Source: Bacteroidales bacterium UBA1173 (GTDB lineage Bacteria; Bacteroidota; Bacteroidia; Bacteroidales; F082). Taken from it: a stretch of 64,000 nt of DNA. The stretch spans positions 46,923 through 110,922 of the forward strand of contig DBYZ01000019.1 of assembly GCA_002311655.1 (NCBI GenBank), read 5' to 3'. The notes under the pieces are model-generated. The model saw only the letters and a program-made list of their open reading frames with translations. It ran no database searches and was not told the origin of the DNA. Below, piece by piece: positions 1 through 8,309 of this stretch (its first letter is position 1; each line of letters opens with the position of its first letter). Position numbers and translations under genes: made by a program.

Positions 1-89
1 AAAAACATGTCTTTCTTGCCTTCTTTCCACGCTATGCTGATGATTCCAGTGGTGTAAAGCTCAAAATCTTTTATTTCTATCTTTTTCAT
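1..89 (-). CDS. Start of an unidentified gene, cut by the window edge
   Basis: Only the first 29 codons are present, beginning MKKIEIKDFELYTTGI. The ATG shares four bases (ATGA) with the stop codon of the upstream MATE exporter gene, so the two are almost certainly translated from one message by coupling. There is no signal peptide in the visible part; it begins like a soluble cytoplasmic protein. The fragment is too short to name a family. It is absent from ordinary open-frame lists because it runs off the window. Confidence 0.6.
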   Translation of the reverse strand, partial: MKKIEIKDFELYTTGIISIAWKEGKKDMF

Positions 90-1414
90 ATTTTCAACTT
101 TTTCCAATTAGCAAATCTGATGTAAATTATTGATACTAAAGCTATTAAGCCTCCGTAAAGATATTCGCAGGTCCAGACCCATGCCACATGAGTGGTGATG
201 TTGGTGAGCATCCAAATATAGACGATGTAAAGCGCGAGGATGCCGAATTCAAGCCACAGAGCGGCGTTGGTGTTGCCTGTTCCAGACACTGATTCAAACG
301 CCACGGCACCGATTGCCTGGAAGATAATAGCTCCGCAAATCACGTAAATGGAAGGTATTGCGGCGTTGGCAAGAGCCATGTCGTCGGTGTAGATGCTCAT
401 CACGGTGGTAGGGAAGAAGATGCACACCAAAATCAGCGGAATGCAGCAAATTATGCAGTTCAAGATAATCCTGAACACCGTTCTAAGCACCTCGTCGGCA
501 TGTCCTGCTCCGATGATACGGCTCGTCAGGGTGTTTGATGTCGCGAGGAAACCGAAGACTGGGATGAACAGAATCATGTAAACGCTTCGTGCTATCGACG
601 AGATACCGATTGCCTCTTCGCCCATCTTCTCAATCAAAATGAAGAATATGAACCATGCGCTGAACGAGAACAGCTTCTGGAACATCGTTGGGGTTGCGAT
701 ACGTACTATGTTGACTGCCATTTCTTTATCGAAACCATGAGGCTTGAAAAGCTCGTATTCACGCTTGCCTAATTTAATATAGGTATAAACGGTGAAAAAC
801 AGCGAAGCGGTGACCTCTGCTATCAACGATGCCAATGCTGCGCCGCCGATTCCCATCTCTGGAAGTCCAAATTTTCCGAAAATAAGGCAGTAGTCGAGGA
901 CGATGTTTACTGTTGCCATCAAAATGGTTGAATAAGTGATGACCTTGGTGTTGGAAAGTCCAGTGTACAAAGCGCGATAGAGATAGTTGAAGCACACGAA
1001 GACGATGCCGAACTGGCGGAATCCGATGTATTCCATCGCTCCGGCGTAAATTCCTTCTGATTCGATGATGAAATCAAGCAGCGAACCTGAGAAAATCCTC
1101 ATTATCGCAAACAAAAGCAGTCCGAAGATGAGGATTGACGCCGCACCGTGCTGGAAAATGCCACCTATTTTATTATACTCTTTTGCGCCGAAACGTCGCG
1201 CGATGATAATCTGTATGCCGATAGCCAAGCCCATTGCCATGGTGGTGAACACGAAATAATACATGCCCGCCATCATAGAAGCGCCTAATGCCACCACGCC
1301 TAGATGTCCCAAAAACGCAGTGTCGGTGAACGTGATGAGCGTCTGCGCCAGATTTCCAATCATAATCGGAACCGCGATGCGCCAAATTTCTTTTGTGGAG
1401 ATACTTGTCTTCAT
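86..1414 (-). CDS. MATE family efflux transporter
   Basis: Predicted inner-membrane exporter of the MATE (multidrug and toxic compound extrusion) family, which swaps cationic compounds for Na+ or H+. The 442-residue length and about twelve hydrophobic segments fit the family. The N-terminal region IWRIAVPIMIGNLAQTLITF followed by DTAFLGHLG is the usual first-helix signature, and the two halves resemble each other, as in other MATE proteins. The substrate cannot be read from sequence. The start is the ATG only 8 nt downstream of a TAnnTTTG promoter box. The stop overlaps the start of the next gene. It is distinct from the second MATE protein near 53 kb, which is more DinF-like. Confidence 0.9.
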   Translation of the reverse strand: MKTSISTKEIWRIAVPIMIGNLAQTLITFTDTAFLGHLGVVALGASMMAGMYYFVFTTMAMGLAIGIQIIIARRFGAKEYNKIGGIFQHGAASILIFGLLLFAIMRIFSGSLLDFIIESEGIYAGAMEYIGFRQFGIVFVCFNYLYRALYTGLSNTKVITYSTILMATVNIVLDYCLIFGKFGLPEMGIGGAALASLIAEVTASLFFTVYTYIKLGKREYELFKPHGFDKEMAVNIVRIATPTMFQKLFSFSAWFIFFILIEKMGEEAIGISSIARSVYMILFIPVFGFLATSNTLTSRIIGAGHADEVLRTVFRIILNCIICCIPLILVCIFFPTTVMSIYTDDMALANAAIPSIYVICGAIIFQAIGAVAFESVSGTGNTNAALWLEFGILALYIVYIWMLTNITTHVAWVWTCEYLYGGLIALVSIIYIRFANWKKLKI

Positions 1415-1422
1415 AATCGTTG

Positions 1423-1430
1423 CAAAAATA
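1423..1430 (-). promoter_or_regulatory. Promoter -7 box for the first MATE gene
   Basis: On the minus strand this reads TATTTTTG, a match to the Bacteroidota -7 consensus TAnnTTTG. The start codon lies only 8 nt downstream, so the transcript would have almost no 5' leader. Confidence 0.6.
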
Positions 1431-1464
1431 CAAAATTTTTGGATGCAATTTGAGTTTAAATTAT

Positions 1465-1472
1465 TATATTTG
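1465..1472 (+). promoter_or_regulatory. Promoter -7 box for the HEAT/thioredoxin/hexosaminidase operon
   Basis: TATATTTG matches TAnnTTTG, 77 nt before the ATG of the HEAT-repeat gene. No further box is seen before the next two genes, which fits a three-gene transcript. Confidence 0.55.
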
Positions 1473-1549
1473 TAGTTTGAAAAAAATCGTCATAATAGTC
1501 GGTTTTTATTTTGTAAAATATTGAAAATTAAAGAATTAGTGTAATAATC

Positions 1550-3115
1550 ATGAAGACTTTGAGAAATATCACCATCGTTTTTGCCATGATGGCAATGATT
1601 CCGTTGCAGGTTTTTGCCCAAAAAAATGAAGGATACATCTGCTATGATACAGACTGCATGTTTAAGGTGCTTACAAAAATGATATCGCAAGACGACGCGG
1701 AAGCAGCTGAAGCTATAGTTGAATTCTCACAAATTGTTGATAATTATAGGTTTACAGGAGATGGCAGAATTAGGGAGGCGTTGGTGAACTCAGCTGTGCC
1801 TTTCGCTGGTAAGTTCTCTAATGTTGAAATTATGTCTTATGTGATTTCTTATTTTCCGACATTTTGTAATGAGAGAGATATAGAAGAATTGATGCGACTT
1901 GTTGAACATGAGAGAATTGCGGATCAAGTTATTAGAGCGATTGGCGATATTCATAATTCAAAAGATTATGTTTTGAAGTATCTCGTAAAAAACTCGAATG
2001 ACATAAAATACAAAGGCGCATGGGCGTATGCCATTGGGAAACAACATATTACGGATATGGAAGATACTCTGATATCATGGCTGAAAGGTGATGATGACAT
2101 GACAAAAGTCGATATCTACAACGCACTTTTGGTTGTTGGGAGTAACGACAAGACTACTGCAATCGTTAGGAAAGGCGCGAAAAAACTGAACAAAAGCAAG
2201 AATTGGTATTGTAAGATTGCGGGCATGAGACTGCTGGTCGCTTTGGATGGCGAGAAAATGATGCCTGAGCTTTATAAAGCCTTGAAAAACAAAAATAGCG
2301 ACGTCCGTAAAGAGGCTCTTAAACTGATGGAACCATATGCTAATCAAGAGGTTGTGGATAAAGTTATGAAGCTTACAGCTAAGAAGACGGTTTCTAACAT
2401 CGAGGTCGTCGAATGGCTTGGAAATATCAAAAACGACTCTCAGATGCCGCTTGTCATACGTCAGCTGTCATCTAAAGATAAAACGGCGGTGGAGACTACT
2501 ATACGTGCCATCTTCAAAATTGACAATCCTGCTGGCATCAATGCTGTGAAACCTCTGTTCGGCGGTGAGTATCAGGATGTTATCAAAGAATTGGTAATCG
2601 CCTATGAAGGTAATTACGACGCATTGCTGAATGATGTGCTGAGAAGCGGCACCGATAATCAAAGACTGGCGGCTCTTCAAATTCTTGAGTGTCGCCCGAC
2701 AATAGTTGTTTGTTCGAGTGTTAAAGATTTGTTAAACACTGATAATCAAGTGGTTAGAGATTATGCGTATAGAACGCTCAAACTTGTTGTCACTGCTCCA
2801 CAGATGGAGTTTTTGGTCAGACTTCTTGAGACTTGCGATGAAAGATATGTCGATGATGTGCTTGGTGCAATAAAAAATGCCACAGTCAATCTCCCTGATG
2901 AGAAAAAAGACTATTTCGCATCGACGCTGAAACATGTAAAACCTGATGTGATGCCTCGCTATTACAAGGTTTTCGCGTATTTTGGCACTGAATTGTGTGT
3001 CGAAAAACTCATTGATGCATATCAAAACGGTAATTACCAATTTGAAGCAAAGGAGGCTTTGATGCTTGTAAATAACAAACAATATGAAGAAAGAATCAAA
3101 GAAGTTCTAAAATAA
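1550..3115 (+). CDS. Exported HEAT-repeat protein
   Basis: A 521-residue protein with a clear signal peptide (MKTLRNITIVFAMMAMIPLQ, cleavage near VFAQ). The rest is a series of paired helices of HEAT-repeat type, for example NSDVRKEALKLMEPYANQ near residue 250, and it should form a curved solenoid that binds other proteins. I recognise no catalytic motif. It lacks a lipobox and should lie in the periplasm. It is first in an operon with an exported thioredoxin 8 bp downstream and a GH3/serine-hydrolase fusion after that, so it may scaffold envelope proteins. Partner and role are unknown. Confidence 0.7.
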   Translation: MKTLRNITIVFAMMAMIPLQVFAQKNEGYICYDTDCMFKVLTKMISQDDAEAAEAIVEFSQIVDNYRFTGDGRIREALVNSAVPFAGKFSNVEIMSYVISYFPTFCNERDIEELMRLVEHERIADQVIRAIGDIHNSKDYVLKYLVKNSNDIKYKGAWAYAIGKQHITDMEDTLISWLKGDDDMTKVDIYNALLVVGSNDKTTAIVRKGAKKLNKSKNWYCKIAGMRLLVALDGEKMMPELYKALKNKNSDVRKEALKLMEPYANQEVVDKVMKLTAKKTVSNIEVVEWLGNIKNDSQMPLVIRQLSSKDKTAVETTIRAIFKIDNPAGINAVKPLFGGEYQDVIKELVIAYEGNYDALLNDVLRSGTDNQRLAALQILECRPTIVVCSSVKDLLNTDNQVVRDYAYRTLKLVVTAPQMEFLVRLLETCDERYVDDVLGAIKNATVNLPDEKKDYFASTLKHVKPDVMPRYYKVFAYFGTELCVEKLIDAYQNGNYQFEAKEALMLVNNKQYEERIKEVLK

Positions 3116-3123
3116 TCCTATAA

Positions 3124-3948
3124 ATGTCGATGTATAGAGTAAAGTTATTGGTAATCATTATTTTAATGTCTGTTTTTTCTTCTATAAACGGACAGATGAA
3201 CGATGCTTTGCTCGAAGAAGTCGACTTTAATGACACTACTTTAGTTGAAAGCGATTTTCTGAAAACCACACTTGCTGAGTATATTGACTCGGCAAAAAAT
3301 CCTGAGCTTTCGGCAGAAAAACAGATGTACAATTACATTCTGGCGACCGACAATGTGTTGAAAAGATGCTTGTCGTTTCCGATGTATAAGTTTGTTTATC
3401 AATATCTTATATATGGTTTTTCCGAGCTGGGCGCTAATCTTGTAGTCGATTACATGGTTCGATTGCCTTATCTTGAGTATTTGAATGCTGACAGCAATCA
3501 GATTCAAGAAATGAACGATATCTCTGAATCTTATAATAGAGTGAAAATTGGTTGTAAAGCTCCTGATATTCAAAGTGTTACGGTTGAAGACAAGGACTTT
3601 AACCTGAACGATATTAATGAAAAGTATGTAGTAATACTTTTTTGGTCATATTCTTGTCCGCATTGCCGTGATTTGGTTTCTGAAATCGGGCGTTTTGCCA
3701 AGAATCACAAGGACTTTGCGATAGTGACAGTCAACGTCTCGGGCGAGTTTAAAAAGGTGAAACGTTTGTTGAAGAAGTCGCATCTGAGCGAGTCGTATAA
3801 CCTTTATGAACTTAAAGGCTGGAGGTCTGAAATCGTTGATAATTATGCTGTTGACACGACTCCGTCAATGTTTTTGTTGGATCAGAATAAGGTGATTATA
3901 GCCAAACCATTTGATATTGAGGAAATTGTAAATATTTTAGAGTTATGA
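3124..3948 (+). CDS. Exported thioredoxin-like protein (TlpA/ResA type)
   Basis: A 274-residue protein with an N-terminal signal segment (ending near SSINGQ), a helical domain of about 120 residues, and a C-terminal thioredoxin fold. The active site is SCPHCRDL at about residues 176-183, giving a CPHC redox pair. The cis-proline region is DTTPSMFLLD. This architecture, a Bacteroidota-specific N-terminal domain plus an AhpC/TlpA-like domain, is common among periplasmic reductases of the group. Its stop overlaps the next ATG (ATGA), so it is translationally coupled to the hexosaminidase fusion. The target disulfide is unknown; one of its operon partners is the simplest guess. An ATG two codons in is an equally good start. 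Confidence 0.8.
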   Translation: MSMYRVKLLVIIILMSVFSSINGQMNDALLEEVDFNDTTLVESDFLKTTLAEYIDSAKNPELSAEKQMYNYILATDNVLKRCLSFPMYKFVYQYLIYGFSELGANLVVDYMVRLPYLEYLNADSNQIQEMNDISESYNRVKIGCKAPDIQSVTVEDKDFNLNDINEKYVVILFWSYSCPHCRDLVSEIGRFAKNHKDFAIVTVNVSGEFKKVKRLLKKSHLSESYNLYELKGWRSEIVDNYAVDTTPSMFLLDQNKVIIAKPFDIEEIVNILEL

Positions 3949-6824
3949 GAAGATTATATATCTCGTTGATTATCATATTTTTAAGTGTGTTTGCCAATGC
4001 ACAGTCTGCTGAAGACCGCTGGGTTGACTCGGTGTATAATTCGCTGACATGGAAGCAGCGCGTGGGACAGCTTATCAATGTGCGTGCGAATCTGCCAAAC
4101 AAGGTGTATTTTGCTGAGGTTCAACAACTTATAGAGCAATATAATATTGGAGGCGTGACGTTTTTCCGTACCGATGCGTCGCCATTGTTGGACCAAGTGA
4201 ACCGTTGGCAGTCGATGGCTCAAACTCCTTTGATGGTTGGCATTGACGGTGAGTGGGGACTCGGTATGCGGCTTAATGACGGCATCTCATATCCTTATCA
4301 GATGACACTTGGAGCCATTCAAAATCAAGAACTTATAGGTGAGATGGGCGCTCAGATTGCTGAACAATGCAGAAGAATCGGAATAACTGTCGATTTTGCT
4401 CCAGATATCGACGTGAATAACGAACCGAAAAATCCTGTTATCGGTATGCGCAGTTTTGGCGAGGACCCGAAACAGGTGGCTCAACGCGGAACCCAATATG
4501 CTCTGGCACTTCAAAACAATGGAGTGTTGCCGACGATGAAACATTTTCCTGGTCATGGCGACACGAAAAACGACTCTCATGAAACACTGCCGAAAATCGA
4601 CAAAAAACTCAAGGATTTAAAGAAAATAGAGCTGTATCCATTTGAGTATCTGATAGATAAGGGTGTGGCAGGCGCAATGGTCGGACATCTTTACATGCCT
4701 GCTATCGAGCCGGTGAAAAATCTCTCGTCGTCGATTTCAAAGAATGTTGTGACAGATCTTTTTAAGAAAGAAATGGGCTTTGAAGGCATCATTTTCAGCG
4801 ATGCAATGGAGATGAAAGGCGCATATCAGGGCATCCATCCTGATGAAGTGGGACTGAAAGCCTTGTTGGCAGGTGTCGACGTGATTCTTATGCCGATAAA
4901 TCCTGAGAATACAATCTTATTCATTGAAAATCAGCTGGATAACGCTGAGGTGGAGAATAGGGTGGAGGAGAGCTGTAAGAAGATCCTACGCTATAAATAT
5001 CGTCTGGGAATAGCAAAATATCAGCCGCAATCTGTCGAATATGTTGACAACGATTTGCATCAGGCGAAGTATTATAATTTGAGGCAACGCCTTTATAATG
5101 AAGCGGTTACGATGCTCAAAAACACAAAAGAGATACTTCCGCTAGATAAAGACAGACAACTTGCCGTGGTGACTTTTGGTAAAAACGATGAGGTGGCTAA
5201 GAAACTCACAAAAGAAGGCTATGATGTGAAATCATATATCTTTGATAAAAACGTCGCCGTTACGAAAAAGTCGAAGATTATCAGTGAGTTAAAGAATTAT
5301 AAAACTATTGTGGTCAATGTTCAGAACACATCGATTTATGCTACAAAAAACTTCGGCATCACTGATGAAATGGTCGATTTTGTGAAACTGATGATAAAAA
5401 CAAGCAATGTGGTTCTCAACTTGTTCGCTTGTCCGTATGCGCTTGATAAGTTCGATTTCAATAAGTTACCTCAAGCAATTCTTATCGGCTACGAAGACAC
5501 GCCAGATGCAGTGAACGCTGTGGTTAACGTGATGGTTGGCAAGCTCAATCCGACGGGAAAACTGCCTGTTTCAGTCAGCAAGAAATACAAGGCTGGCGAC
5601 GGAATGAGTTTTGATGGCATGCTGACACCTGAGACATTGCCTGTCTCTTTGATTGACAATGAGTTTACTCAGAAAGTCGATTCCATCGCGTTGAATGGCA
5701 TCGAGATCGGTGCGTATCCTGGATGCCAGATTTTGGCGATGAAAGACGGAAAAATCATTTACGAGAAATGTTTCGGTCATTTCACTTATGATTGCGACCA
5801 TGAGGTAGTTAATGACGATGTTTATGATATTGCCTCGCTGACAAAGGTTTTCGCGACAACATTCGCCATCATGAAACTCTACGATGATGGAAAAATAAGT
5901 CTGGAAAGTCAGCTCGGTGACTATTTCCCATACCTTAGAAACACTGACAAAGGCGATATAAAACTTATTGAGATAATGACGCATCAGGCTGGTTTTATCG
6001 GTTGGGTGCCAATTTATAAATCTTTGTTGAAAGATGGGAAACCTGATCCTGAGATTTTTAGGAGAAGCATCGATGAAGACCATACCGTGCGCGTTGCTAA
6101 GGATTTGTATATCTCCAAAGACTTTAGTTTCGATATCAATGGTGTGGTGAAGACGGCTGGAATGGGTGCAAAACGTTATAAATATAGCGATTTGGGCTTT
6201 TATATGCTGCCGAAGATTGTAGAAATGGTGACAAATGAGCCTTTTGAAAAATATCTTGAAGATAATTTCTACGAGCCGCTGAATCTGAACCATATTTATT
6301 ATAAACCATTGAGACACATTGCGATAGATAAGATTGCCCCTACTGAAAACGACACATGTTTCAGGATGCAGCTGTTGCGAGGCGACGTTCACGACCAGGC
6401 AGCAGCTCTGATGGGCGGCGTTTCAGGTCATGCTGGCTTGTTTGCTGATGCTCGTGACCTTGCCGTGATGATGCAACTGCTGCTGAATGAAGGATATGCA
6501 AACAAACGACAGTTTTTGTCAAGTTATACGATCAAGAAATTTACGTCGGCACCGTTCAAAGACAATATGAACCGTCGCGGCATCGGCTTCGACAAACCGG
6601 AGGTTGACCCAACGGTGGAGTTTTACACACCAGCAAAACAGTCATCTATGAAAAGCTTCGGACATACAGGTTTTACTGGCACTTTCGCATGGGCTGACCC
6701 TGAAAATAACCTCATCGTAATATTCTTGTCGAATCGAGTCTATCCTGATGCAAACAACAACAAACTGTCGCAACTTGATATTAGAACGAAAATACACGAG
6801 GCATTTTACGATGCAGTGAAGTAG
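3945..6824 (+). CDS. GH3 beta-N-acetylhexosaminidase fused to a beta-lactamase-family serine hydrolase
   Basis: A 959-residue two-enzyme fusion with a signal peptide (cleavage after FANAQ). Residues about 30-370 are a GH3 domain of the NagZ type, with the diagnostic loop KHFPGHGDTKNDSH at about 199-212 supplying the catalytic His/Asp pair. A GH3 C-terminal-like alpha/beta domain follows to about 550. The last 370 residues are a class C beta-lactamase/transpeptidase-like domain: SLTK (nucleophile Ser about 631), YSD (about 747) in place of YxN, and HTG (about 907) in place of KTG. NagZ-type GH3 enzymes remove N-acetylglucosamine from muropeptides and the second domain may be an amidase or esterase, so the fusion is probably a periplasmic peptidoglycan-processing enzyme. 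The domain calls are firm; the second activity is inferred. Confidence 0.88.
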   Translation: MRRLYISLIIIFLSVFANAQSAEDRWVDSVYNSLTWKQRVGQLINVRANLPNKVYFAEVQQLIEQYNIGGVTFFRTDASPLLDQVNRWQSMAQTPLMVGIDGEWGLGMRLNDGISYPYQMTLGAIQNQELIGEMGAQIAEQCRRIGITVDFAPDIDVNNEPKNPVIGMRSFGEDPKQVAQRGTQYALALQNNGVLPTMKHFPGHGDTKNDSHETLPKIDKKLKDLKKIELYPFEYLIDKGVAGAMVGHLYMPAIEPVKNLSSSISKNVVTDLFKKEMGFEGIIFSDAMEMKGAYQGIHPDEVGLKALLAGVDVILMPINPENTILFIENQLDNAEVENRVEESCKKILRYKYRLGIAKYQPQSVEYVDNDLHQAKYYNLRQRLYNEAVTMLKNTKEILPLDKDRQLAVVTFGKNDEVAKKLTKEGYDVKSYIFDKNVAVTKKSKIISELKNYKTIVVNVQNTSIYATKNFGITDEMVDFVKLMIKTSNVVLNLFACPYALDKFDFNKLPQAILIGYEDTPDAVNAVVNVMVGKLNPTGKLPVSVSKKYKAGDGMSFDGMLTPETLPVSLIDNEFTQKVDSIALNGIEIGAYPGCQILAMKDGKIIYEKCFGHFTYDCDHEVVNDDVYDIASLTKVFATTFAIMKLYDDGKISLESQLGDYFPYLRNTDKGDIKLIEIMTHQAGFIGWVPIYKSLLKDGKPDPEIFRRSIDEDHTVRVAKDLYISKDFSFDINGVVKTAGMGAKRYKYSDLGFYMLPKIVEMVTNEPFEKYLEDNFYEPLNLNHIYYKPLRHIAIDKIAPTENDTCFRMQLLRGDVHDQAAALMGGVSGHAGLFADARDLAVMMQLLLNEGYANKRQFLSSYTIKKFTSAPFKDNMNRRGIGFDKPEVDPTVEFYTPAKQSSMKSFGHTGFTGTFAWADPENNLIVIFLSNRVYPDANNNKLSQLDIRTKIHEAFYDAVK

Positions 6825-6871
6825 ATTTGTCATTAGATAATATTTTTTGTTAAAGATAACGATATTATATA

Positions 6872-6879
6872 TAATTTTG
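6872..6879 (+). promoter_or_regulatory. Promoter -7 box for murL-murD2
   Basis: TAATTTTG matches TAnnTTTG, 20 nt before the chosen ATG of murL. It lies so close to the TTG at 6888 that the TTG would have essentially no leader, which supports the ATG at 6900 as the start. Confidence 0.6.
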
Positions 6880-6899
6880 TAAGTCATTTGGATAAAACT

Positions 6900-8309
6900 A
6901 TGTCAAATCAAGCAAAATTCGATTCTTTGAGGGAGACTTTTGAGTCTTTCTGTTTCCAGGATTTCCATTATTCTTTGGGAAACGGAGAGTTTATAGCAAA
7001 ATTTGACTTTTATCTTAACCCGTCCCAACTTCAAACTTCAAACTTCAAACTTCAAACTTCAAACTTCAAACTTCAAACTGTAGAGTTTCATCCATGTTTC
7101 ACTATCCCGTCCCGCTCATTTTATCATTGGGATGAGATTCCGAAACCTTTGCTTGATAACCTCATCTTCCACATCGGCATGATTGAGCTGATAAGCTATT
7201 GGAAAATTGCTTGTCCGAAAAAAGTCATAATCAGGCCGTTTGCCCTCGACGAGGAAAAGATTCGTTGGTGGAAAAACTTGTATTTCAATGGGTTAGGTGA
7301 GTTTTTTTATGTCAATGGAATTCAGACGAACATCAATGATTTCATGACTATCGAGCATGCAATTGATGCCTGTCATTCCAAGCGTAGCGAGGAATCTCAT
7401 TTAAATGAGCAAACTTTAATCCCAGTCGGCGGCGGCAAAGATTCTGTTGTTACTCTTGAGCTTCTGAAAAACCGTGTTCCTGCTATCCCATTGATTATCA
7501 ACCCTCGTGGCGCTACAAAAGAATGTGTGGCGGCAGCTGGTTACACAGAAGAACAGACCGCAATCATAAAGCGCACTCTTGACCCGACGATGCTGAAAAT
7601 GAATGCTGAAGGCTATCTCAATGGTCACACACCATTCTCGGCAATGTTGGCATTTTACACGATTTTACTGGGATTTGCAACGAAATCGAGATATATCGCA
7701 CTTTCAAATGAGTCATCTGCAAACGAGCCAACGGTGCCGGACACCGAAATCAACCACCAATATAGCAAGTCGGTGGCGTTTGAGAACGACTTCAGGCATT
7801 ATGTGGCAAAGTATATTGACGCTGATATTCAATACTTTAGCTTTTTGCGACCGTTAAATGAATTGCAAATTGCCAAGTTGTTCAGTCGCGCAAAAGAATA
7901 CCGAAAAGTGTTTAAGAGCTGCAACGCCGGATCTAAGACAGACTCATGGTGTGGAAAATGTCCGAAATGTCTGTTCACATGGCTCGCTTTGTCACCGTTC
8001 ATCTCAAGAAACGAGCTAACTGATATTTTTGGCAAGGACTTATTGAGTGACAATAACTTACGCTCGATTCTCGACCAGCTGGACGGCTCTGTAGAAGTGA
8101 AGCCTTTCGAATGCGTCGGGACAGTGGGCGAGGTGCGTGCGTGCATCAATAGAATCTTGCAAACCGATGATAATCTGAGAGATACCATCCTTGACGGAGT
8201 TGAGAAAACACAAGATTTGACGGTTGAGGATTACGTCTCGCAGTTCGATGATGGCAACAATCTTCCGGAATTGTTTAAAAAAATCTTGAAGGAGGCCCTG
8301 AATGCTTAG
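6900..8309 (+). CDS. murL: MurL-type UDP-MurNAc-L-Ala-L-Glu epimerase
   Basis: Probable MurL, which inverts the terminal L-Glu of UDP-MurNAc-L-Ala-L-Glu to D-Glu using ATP; the activity was described in Xanthomonas. About 469 residues, cytoplasmic, no signal peptide. Visible support is an ATP-pyrophosphatase-like loop PVGGGKDSVVTLELL near residue 178, the acceptor region ALSNESSANEPTVPDTEINH, and a C-terminal cysteine cluster WCGKCPKC near 351-358. The strongest support is context: murD follows with an 8-bp overlap, exactly the MurL/MurD2 partnership. Two oddities lie inside the frame: a 7-bp tandem repeat at 7027-7079 coding for LQTSNFK units, and a copy of the dispersed 27-bp repeat at 7372-7400. 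Both look like insertions in loops. Identification is from memory of the family, not from a search. Confidence 0.78.
   Translation: MSNQAKFDSLRETFESFCFQDFHYSLGNGEFIAKFDFYLNPSQLQTSNFKLQTSNFKLQTVEFHPCFTIPSRSFYHWDEIPKPLLDNLIFHIGMIELISYWKIACPKKVIIRPFALDEEKIRWWKNLYFNGLGEFFYVNGIQTNINDFMTIEHAIDACHSKRSEESHLNEQTLIPVGGGKDSVVTLELLKNRVPAIPLIINPRGATKECVAAAGYTEEQTAIIKRTLDPTMLKMNAEGYLNGHTPFSAMLAFYTILLGFATKSRYIALSNESSANEPTVPDTEINHQYSKSVAFENDFRHYVAKYIDADIQYFSFLRPLNELQIAKLFSRAKEYRKVFKSCNAGSKTDSWCGKCPKCLFTWLALSPFISRNELTDIFGKDLLSDNNLRSILDQLDGSVEVKPFECVGTVGEVRACINRILQTDDNLRDTILDGVEKTQDLTVEDYVSQFDDGNNLPELFKKILKEALNA
7027..7079 (+). repeat. 7-bp tandem repeat inside murL
   Basis: AACTTCA is repeated 7.6 times without a mismatch. 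Three units make 21 bp, so the encoded peptide cycles as LQTSNFK. The unit is the reverse complement of the TTTGAAG repeat that follows stop codons elsewhere in the window. Gain or loss of one unit would shift the murL frame. Confidence 0.95.
7372..7400 (+). repeat. Dispersed 27-bp repeat, copy 1, inside murL
   Basis: GTCATTCCAAGCGTAGCGAG with a GAATCTCAT tail, read in frame as CHSKRSEESH. The core GCGTAGC can fold as a mini-hairpin with a GTA loop. Two more copies with the same layout lie at 21256 and 26330, in unrelated genes. Confidence 0.85.

Noticed and set aside
5571..6392. 273-codon minus-strand frame under the hexosaminidase fusion
   Set aside because: A frame shadow: no signal, no family likeness, and the plus-strand gene has clear motifs throughout.
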